Shown piece by piece: positions 5,297 to 10,424 of a DNA stretch of 10,424 nucleotides. The DNA comes from Patescibacteria group bacterium. GTDB lineage: Bacteria > Patescibacteriota > Patescibacteriia > UBA1558 > S5-K13. The stretch lies in assembly GCA_028703545.1 (NCBI GenBank), contig JAQVMR010000010.1, positions 14,158-24,581 on the forward strand, read 5' to 3'. How positions within the stretch are numbered: the first letter of the stretch is position 1; the number at the start of each line of letters is the position of its first letter. Position numbers and translations under genes: made by a program. Under the pieces are notes generated by a model, which did no database searches, was not told the DNA's origin, and was given only the letters and a program-made list of their open reading frames with translations.

Positions 5297-6754
5297 CTAA
5301 AATATTTCATAATCACAATTTGGACATTTATTTTCTTCTTCTGATGCATTTATTAGTATCAATTTTTTACATTTTTTACAATATGTAATTATTGGTAATC
5401 CACAAAAACCTCTTTTTTGAATTTCTCTCTTATAAAACTCATCTAGATAATTTACTAAATCTACAAATGGTGATTTTATTATATTTGGATATCCAATTAA
5501 AACATTATCTGGAACATAGAATACGCCTCCCGAGCCATCTTGTATTGATTTAGATGCTTCATCTTTAATAATAAGATAACCAAAACCATCATTCTTAATT
5601 AAATTAGCTTTATTTATAATTTCTCTTTCTATTTCTGTAGTTGGAAAAACATTGCAATCCGAAAATCCTCTTTCAAGAGCATATATTTCTAATAAAATTA
5701 CTTGCCCACTGCCAAATTTTTTGAGTTTTTTGAGTTGTTCATAAATCTTTTGATGTTTTCCAGTTTTTAGAGATTTAGATTTACCATTTCTATTAACTAA
5801 AATAGATTTAACCTCAAAAGAACGATACCTAGATAGTGTGTTTTCATTGAATGGAAAAGTCTCCGGCATTTTTACAAGGATATCTATGTCCCCTTTTATA
5901 GATTTATTATTCTCTAATAAATGTAATGGTATGTTAACGGCAAACCATATAAACGTATCATTACATAAGGCTGACCAATGTGGGGTTTTAAATAATTTCA
6001 TAATAGCCTTTGTTTCTCTAATTTGAGAATTTGTAATAAATAATTTACCAGGACCAATAAATTTATCTATACTCCACTCAAATTTATTTTTAGAAATTTT
6101 ATAATATTTACTAATAAATTTTTTTAATCTGGCCTTGATATAGAATTCAATAAATTTAAAATAGCTTCTTTTCCTACGATATAGTTCAGTTAAATTATAC
6201 AATATTTTAATATGGCTATCAGTTGATCTAGCTTTTATTAAATATTCTTCTGCTTTAGAATAATTACCTAATTCTAAATAAGAATAACCTATATTATTAA
6301 ATGATGTAATCTGACCATCTTCATCTAAATCACTTTCTTCATATAGCGTTACAGCTTCTTGGTGTTTACCTAATATGGTTAAAATTGAAATTTTATAACT
6401 CAGGGCTCTATGAAAATTAGGTCTTATTTTTAAACACTCATTTAAAGATAATAAAGATTCATTATATTTTTTTAAATGATACAAAGAAACACCCTTTTTA
6501 AAATATATAATATAGTCATTTTTGATCTTTTCTATAATTATATCTGCCAATATTATTAATTTTTCATGTTTATGCATTAGTCCAAGAATCGATAATTTTG
6601 TTTTTAGGACGTCTAAATGATTTGGATCTTTATTTAAAATATCCTCTATTATTAATAAAGCTGGATCATATTCTTTTTTATTTACTAGAAATTCAATGTT
6701 TTTTCTTATATCTGTAGTAAAAATATCAATTTTGTTTTCCATATATAATGTCAT
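5297..6754 (-). CDS. TPR / PD-(D/E)XK-like / zinc-ribbon protein, unrecognised family
   Basis: I do not recognise this 485-residue protein as a whole. Residues about 15-210 form helical tetratricopeptide-like repeats, for example KKYNESLLSLNECLKIRPNF (96-114) and LGNYSKAEEYLIKA (162-175), typical of protein-binding scaffolds. Residues about 265-360 look like a PD-(D/E)XK nuclease core: GDIDILV (288-294), then FEVKS (313-317) as the E-x-K motif, then KHQKIYEQL (333-341) as the following helix. Residues 459-480 form a zinc ribbon (YCKKC and CPNC). It starts 31 nt after uvrA and ends 73 nt before the methyltransferase gene. The start may instead be Met5 (6742), since neither ATG has a Shine-Dalgarno. 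It may be the sensor-nuclease of the cassette or an unrelated host gene. The nuclease assignment rests on motif spacing only. Confidence 0.75.
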   Translation of the reverse strand: MTLYMENKIDIFTTDIRKNIEFLVNKKEYDPALLIIEDILNKDPNHLDVLKTKLSILGLMHKHEKLIILADIIIEKIKNDYIIYFKKGVSLYHLKKYNESLLSLNECLKIRPNFHRALSYKISILTILGKHQEAVTLYEESDLDEDGQITSFNNIGYSYLELGNYSKAEEYLIKARSTDSHIKILYNLTELYRRKRSYFKFIEFYIKARLKKFISKYYKISKNKFEWSIDKFIGPGKLFITNSQIRETKAIMKLFKTPHWSALCNDTFIWFAVNIPLHLLENNKSIKGDIDILVKMPETFPFNENTLSRYRSFEVKSILVNRNGKSKSLKTGKHQKIYEQLKKLKKFGSGQVILLEIYALERGFSDCNVFPTTEIEREIINKANLIKNDGFGYLIIKDEASKSIQDGSGGVFYVPDNVLIGYPNIIKSPFVDLVNYLDEFYKREIQKRGFCGLPIITYCKKCKKLILINASEEENKCPNCDYEIF

Positions 6755-6785
6755 TTTATATACTAATTAAATATTATTATAAAAA

Positions 6786-9317
6786 TTATTTTTTTAAATA
6801 TGGCTTAAGGTATTGACCCGTAATACTTTTTTCATTCCTGACTAGGTCTTCAGGTGTTCCATAAGCAATTACTCTCCCACCATTTTCTCCACCATCAGGA
6901 CCTAAATCTATTACATAATCCATTGATTTTATAACATGTAAATTATGCTCAATTATAAGAACTGTATTTCCACGTTCCACAAGCTTATTCAATACGCCAA
7001 GAAGTAGCTCAATATCATGATAATGAAGTCCTGTTGTTGGCTCATCAAGTAAATACAATATTTTCTTGCCAAGAGTTCCGGTGAGTTCTTTTGCAAGTTT
7101 GATTCTCTGCGCCTCGCCACCAGAGAGTGTTGTTGCAGATTGACCAAGAGTCAGATAACCAAGCCCAACTCCTATTAGAACTTTTAATTTATCAGTTATA
7201 TAATAATTTCCATCAAATAATTTGTATGCTTCATCAATTGTTAAATCCAGAACATCTGCAATGCTATGATTTTTGTATTTTACCTGAAGTGTTTCTCTGT
7301 TAAATCTTTTTCCATGACACACTTCACACTCAACTAAAACTGGTGGTAAAAAGTGCATTTCAATAAGATTAAATCCTGCACCAGAACATGCTTCACATCT
7401 TCCACCAGCTCGATTGAAAGAAAAACGACTCAATGTGTATCCTCTTTCACGTGATTCCAACAATTCTGCGAAAAAATCTCTGATATGAGTAAATATTCCA
7501 GTATAAGTTGCTGGGTTTGATCTTGGCGTGCGACCAATTGGTGATTGATTTATTACAACTACTTTATCAATATACTCAAATCCTTTTATTTCTTTTACTT
7601 TGTCTAAATTTACTTTTCCTCTATTATGTTCCATTTTCAATAAATTTTTATACAAAACATCATAAACTAGAGAAGATTTTCCAGAGCCCGATACTCCTGT
7701 CACTCCAACCATTCTGCCAAGTGGAATTTCAACATTTACTCCTTTTAAATTATTTGCTTTTGCTCCGATAATTTTTAATGTACCTTTATTTTTGTCACGT
7801 CTCTTTTTTGGAAGTTCAATTTTTTTCTCGCCACGTAAATATTTCAAAGTTAATGATTTATCAAAAGACTTTTTTGATTCTAATAATTCTAATGTATTTC
7901 CAATTGCAGTAATTTCTCCACCGTGCAATCCTGCAAGTGGTCCTAAATCTACTAAATAATCAGATTCTAATATAGTTCGCTCATCATGCTCAACAATTAT
8001 TACAGTATTATTTTTATCTCGTAATGTTTTTAATGTTTCAATTAATCTGTCTGTGTCTCTTTCATGAAGTCCAATTGTTGGCTCATCAAGTACATAAAGA
8101 GTTCGTGATAAGTGTGAACCAATTTGTGATGATAATCTGATTCTTTGTGCTTCTCCACCTGATAATGTTTCTGATTCTCTATCAAGTGATAAATAATTTA
8201 GCCCAACTTTTAGTAAAAATTCATATCTATTTATAATTTGATTTATTACTGGATCAGCAATTTCGTGCTGTCGATGAGTCATTTTTTCTTTGAAATTTTT
8301 GAAAAATTCAATAGCCCTGTCTGTTGTTAAATTACAAACTTCAGCAATATTTTTTTTATTAACTCGCACTGATAATGCTTCTTCTTTTAGTCTTTTTCCA
8401 TTACACTTATCACAAATTTTATCTGAAAAGCCAATTTTTCCTAAACCAAAACATTTTGGACAAGCACCGTGTGGTGAATTAAATGAAAATAATCTTGGCT
8501 CTACTTCTGGAAAAGAAAAATTATCATTTGGACAAGTCCAATTTGATGATAACAAAAATTCTTCATTTGCAATTTGAACAATTACCAAACCTTTACTATA
8601 TGAAAGAGAATTTTCTACTGCTTCAAATAATCGTGATTCATCAGTGAGTAATACTTTATCAATTACCAAATCAATATTATGTTTTTTCTTTGGATCAAGT
8701 ATTATTTTTTCTCGAAGTGATTTCATGTTTCCATCAACTCTTACTTCTCCATAACCAAGTTTCAAATAATCATAAAGCATTTGATAATATTCACCTTTTC
8801 TATCCATTACAACTGGTGAGAGAATTACAGCATACCCGCCTGCATCGCTAAGCGAAGCTTTGCGGGCAGGATCTTTATCAGTTTTCTTTTTGGATAAAAT
8901 TATATCAATCATTTCCTCAGGCGATAATTTTTCTATTTTTGTTCCACATATTGGACAAAACACTTCTCCAACTCTAGCATACAAAACACGAAGATAATCA
9001 TAAATATCAGTAAGAGTTCCAACTGTTGACCTAGGATTATGTGAAAGCGCTTTTTGATCAATTGATATTGATGGAGCAAGTCCAATTATTTCATCAACAT
9101 CAGCAGGTTTTTTCTGACCCAAAAATTGTCTCATGTATGGTGAAAGTGATTCTACATATTGACGTTGTCCTTCTGCAAAAATTGTATCAAAAGCCAAAGA
9201 TGATTTTCCGCTACCAGAAAGTCCTGTTATTACTGTCAATTTATTATGCGGAATTTCTAAGTCTATGTTTTTTAGATTATGCATTCTCGCACCATGAATA
9301 ATTATTTTTTCTTCCAT
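6786..9317 (-). CDS. uvrA: Excinuclease ABC subunit A (UvrA), compact form
   Basis: UvrA is the damage-scanning ATPase dimer that loads UvrB. Both ABC modules are complete. Module 1 has Walker A GLSGSGKSS (32-40), signature LSGGEAQR (385-392) and Walker B LYVLDEP (407-413). Module 2 has GVSGSGKSS (541-549), LSGGEAQR (731-738) and LYLLDEP (754-760). Zinc cysteines include CPIC (121-124), CPKC (286-289), CDKC (302-305), CEAC (641-644) and CEVC (664-667). At 843 residues it lacks most of the roughly 95-residue segment normally found between CPKC-GLG and the next CxxC. At 262 the usual CPxC reads CPND, losing one cysteine. I chose MEEKIIIHGA as start: it lies 1 nt after the uvrB stop and matches the family N-terminus; a 12-residue upstream extension from 9353 would overlap uvrB. 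A 36-bp palindromic insert adds residues 150-161. Confidence 0.97.
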   Translation of the reverse strand: MEEKIIIHGARMHNLKNIDLEIPHNKLTVITGLSGSGKSSLAFDTIFAEGQRQYVESLSPYMRQFLGQKKPADVDEIIGLAPSISIDQKALSHNPRSTVGTLTDIYDYLRVLYARVGEVFCPICGTKIEKLSPEEMIDIILSKKKTDKDPARKASLSDAGGYAVILSPVVMDRKGEYYQMLYDYLKLGYGEVRVDGNMKSLREKIILDPKKKHNIDLVIDKVLLTDESRLFEAVENSLSYSKGLVIVQIANEEFLLSSNWTCPNDNFSFPEVEPRLFSFNSPHGACPKCFGLGKIGFSDKICDKCNGKRLKEEALSVRVNKKNIAEVCNLTTDRAIEFFKNFKEKMTHRQHEIADPVINQIINRYEFLLKVGLNYLSLDRESETLSGGEAQRIRLSSQIGSHLSRTLYVLDEPTIGLHERDTDRLIETLKTLRDKNNTVIIVEHDERTILESDYLVDLGPLAGLHGGEITAIGNTLELLESKKSFDKSLTLKYLRGEKKIELPKKRRDKNKGTLKIIGAKANNLKGVNVEIPLGRMVGVTGVSGSGKSSLVYDVLYKNLLKMEHNRGKVNLDKVKEIKGFEYIDKVVVINQSPIGRTPRSNPATYTGIFTHIRDFFAELLESRERGYTLSRFSFNRAGGRCEACSGAGFNLIEMHFLPPVLVECEVCHGKRFNRETLQVKYKNHSIADVLDLTIDEAYKLFDGNYYITDKLKVLIGVGLGYLTLGQSATTLSGGEAQRIKLAKELTGTLGKKILYLLDEPTTGLHYHDIELLLGVLNKLVERGNTVLIIEHNLHVIKSMDYVIDLGPDGGENGGRVIAYGTPEDLVRNEKSITGQYLKPYLKK
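8835..8870. repeat. 36-bp GC-rich palindromic element inserted in frame in uvrA
   Basis: This stretch has 24 of 36 bases G or C inside an A+T-rich gene. Its ends, CCCGCCTGC (8835-8843) and GCGGGCAGG (8862-8870), pair as an inverted repeat with one wobble and one mismatch. An inner TCGCT/AGCGA pair lies between them. It starts and ends exactly on codon boundaries and adds the twelve residues PARKASLSDAGG (150-161) at the entrance to the UvrB-binding domain, where UvrA proteins normally have a short loop. It resembles the Rickettsia palindromic elements that insert into reading frames. No second copy and no clear target duplication are seen in this window. Confidence 0.75.
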
Positions 9318-9318
9318 A

Positions 9319-10424
9319 TTATTGTTGCGTTGAAATATCAAGAAAATCCTCAATATCTTTTGTTATTGTAAGTGGTGTTATATTATATTTTTTATTATAT
9401 TCAATTTGTTTTTTTCTACGACGTTCTACTTCTTTAATAGCACGCTTCATTGACTCAGTTGTTTTATCAGCATAAAGAATTATTTTTCCTTTTACATTTC
9501 TTGCAGCACGACCCATTGTTTGCATAAGTGAAGTTTCTGATCGAAGGAAACCTTCACGATCAGCATCAAGAATCGCAACAAGAGTTACTTCCGGTAAATC
9601 CAATCCCTCACGAAGTAAATTTACTCCAATTAAAACATCAAATTTTCCAAGACGAAAATTTTTAAGTATTTCATTTCTTTCAAATGTTTTTACATCACTA
9701 TGAACATAGTTTGATCTAAATTTTTGCTCACTTAAATACGCATGCAAGTCCTCTGCTTGTTTTTTTGTAAGAGTATTTACGATCACTCTTTCATGTATTT
9801 TTGCAAGTCGTTCAATTTCATCCATTATGTCATTTATTTGACTTCTGTTGTGTTTTTTATCAAACACTGGTCTTATTTCTATTTCTGGATCAATGAGGCC
9901 TGTAGGACGTATAATTTGCTCTACAATGGCCTTTGAATGTTCATATTCAAATTTCCCTGGTGTAGCTGTCGTAAAAATTACTTGTCCGATTCTTTTTCTG
10001 AATTCTTCGAATCGTAGTGGTCTATTATCAAGTGCAGATGACAATCTCCAACCATATTTTACAAGTGCTTGTTTTCTACTTCTATCACCTTCATACATTC
10101 CACGAATCTGAGGAATTCCAATATGAGACTCATCAATTACAGTAAGAAAGTCTGGTTTCCCATTTTTCATTGGAAAATATGCAAGTAAAGAATCTGGTGC
10201 TTCTCCAGCAAGTTTTCCAGACAAATGACGAGAATAATTTTCTATGCCATGACAATATCCAAGTGTTTTTATCATTTCCAAATCATATCTTGTTCTGCGT
10301 CTTAGTCTTTCTTCTTCTAAATATAATTTATGTTTTTTAAAATATGACAATCTCTCTTTTAATTCAATTTGAATATTTTTAATTGCTTTTTTTGTTTGTG
10401 GTTCAGATGATATAAAATGTTTCG
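9319..10424 (-). CDS. uvrB: Excinuclease ABC subunit B (UvrB), C-terminal part, without UVR domain
   Basis: UvrB is the helicase-fold protein that verifies damage and recruits UvrC. The frame is open at the right edge; 367 codons are present. Visible family blocks are RTRYDLEMIKTLGYCHGIEN, then ENYSRHLSG, DESHIGIPQIRGMYEGDRSRK, SALDNRPLRFEEF, VIFTTATPG, and the C-terminal helicase motifs NLLREGLDLPEV and LMQTMGRAARN. The Walker A domain lies outside the window. The protein ends ITPLTITKDIEDFLDISTQQ, where E. coli UvrB continues for roughly 80 more residues including the C-terminal UVR helical hairpin that contacts UvrC. Because uvrA starts one base after the stop, there is no hidden frame-shifted tail. 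The TTG at 10350 is internal, not a start. The 1-nt spacing implies uvrB-uvrA translational coupling. Confidence 0.97.
   Translation of the reverse strand, partial: KHFISSEPQTKKAIKNIQIELKERLSYFKKHKLYLEEERLRRRTRYDLEMIKTLGYCHGIENYSRHLSGKLAGEAPDSLLAYFPMKNGKPDFLTVIDESHIGIPQIRGMYEGDRSRKQALVKYGWRLSSALDNRPLRFEEFRKRIGQVIFTTATPGKFEYEHSKAIVEQIIRPTGLIDPEIEIRPVFDKKHNRSQINDIMDEIERLAKIHERVIVNTLTKKQAEDLHAYLSEQKFRSNYVHSDVKTFERNEILKNFRLGKFDVLIGVNLLREGLDLPEVTLVAILDADREGFLRSETSLMQTMGRAARNVKGKIILYADKTTESMKRAIKEVERRRKKQIEYNKKYNITPLTITKDIEDFLDISTQQ

Noticed and set aside
6290..6345. DLDEDGQI in the TPR protein as an EF-hand
   Set aside because: It lies between TPR helices and lacks the position-9 and position-12 ligands; chance is likely.
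9318..9353. Twelve-residue N-terminal extension of UvrA
   Set aside because: It overlaps the end of uvrB and does not resemble UvrA; the family start MEEKIIIHGA is one base after the uvrB stop.
7508..10111. Plus-strand open frames opposite uvrA and uvrB
   Set aside because: They are antisense shadows of strongly conserved proteins with no family features of their own.
10348..10350. TTG as the start of uvrB
   Set aside because: The conserved UvrB frame continues upstream to the window edge; the codon is an internal leucine.
1..10424. UGA recoding as in some CPR lineages
   Set aside because: No in-frame TGA codon is needed to read any of the genes.
1..10424. Direct repeats or attachment sites flanking the cassette
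   Set aside because: Only low-complexity A+T similarity was found at its borders.

Overview
The window is strongly A+T-rich (about 70% A+T by eye) and every convincing gene lies on the minus strand, so transcription runs from high to low coordinates. Standard stop codons fit all frames, with no sign of UGA recoding. The proteins are compact (843-residue UvrA, 385-residue UvrC, UvrB without its C-terminal tail), intergenic gaps are very short, and most starts lack a Shine-Dalgarno sequence. This suggests a reduced bacterial genome of the Candidate Phyla Radiation (Patescibacteria) type. That placement is inference; there is no rRNA or other taxonomic marker here.

Layout in transcription order: the 3' part of uvrB (enters at 10424, ends 9319); uvrA (9317-6786, 1 nt after uvrB); an unrecognised TPR / PD-(D/E)XK-like / zinc-ribbon protein (6754-5297); an M.EcoRI-family adenine methyltransferase (5223-4159); a DUF262-HNH putative nuclease (4155-3064); a 51-residue two-helix membrane protein (3058-2903) followed by a hairpin terminator; a short uvrC (2813-1656) with a weak terminator; a 56-residue coiled-coil protein (1567-1397) with its own promoter, strong ribosome site and terminator; and a broken phytoene desaturase-like gene (1307 to the left edge) whose reading frame continues into a DedA-type membrane domain.

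Two functional themes stand out. The first is nucleotide excision repair: UvrA, UvrB and UvrC are all present, but UvrB lacks the C-terminal UVR domain and UvrC lacks the matching UVR motif, so both halves of a known contact are gone together. UvrA also carries an exactly 36-bp, in-frame, GC-rich palindromic insert. The second is a probable DNA modification/defence cassette (methyltransferase, DUF262-HNH, small membrane protein, and probably the TPR-nuclease protein) lying between uvrBA and uvrC. M.EcoRI-like methyltransferase and DUF262-HNH proteins are known families. I do not recognise this set with the TPR/PD-(D/E)XK/zinc-ribbon protein and the small membrane protein, and it is the best candidate in the window for an undescribed system.

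There is no stretch over 300 bases without a gene, and I see no tRNA, rRNA, CRISPR array or transposase gene.
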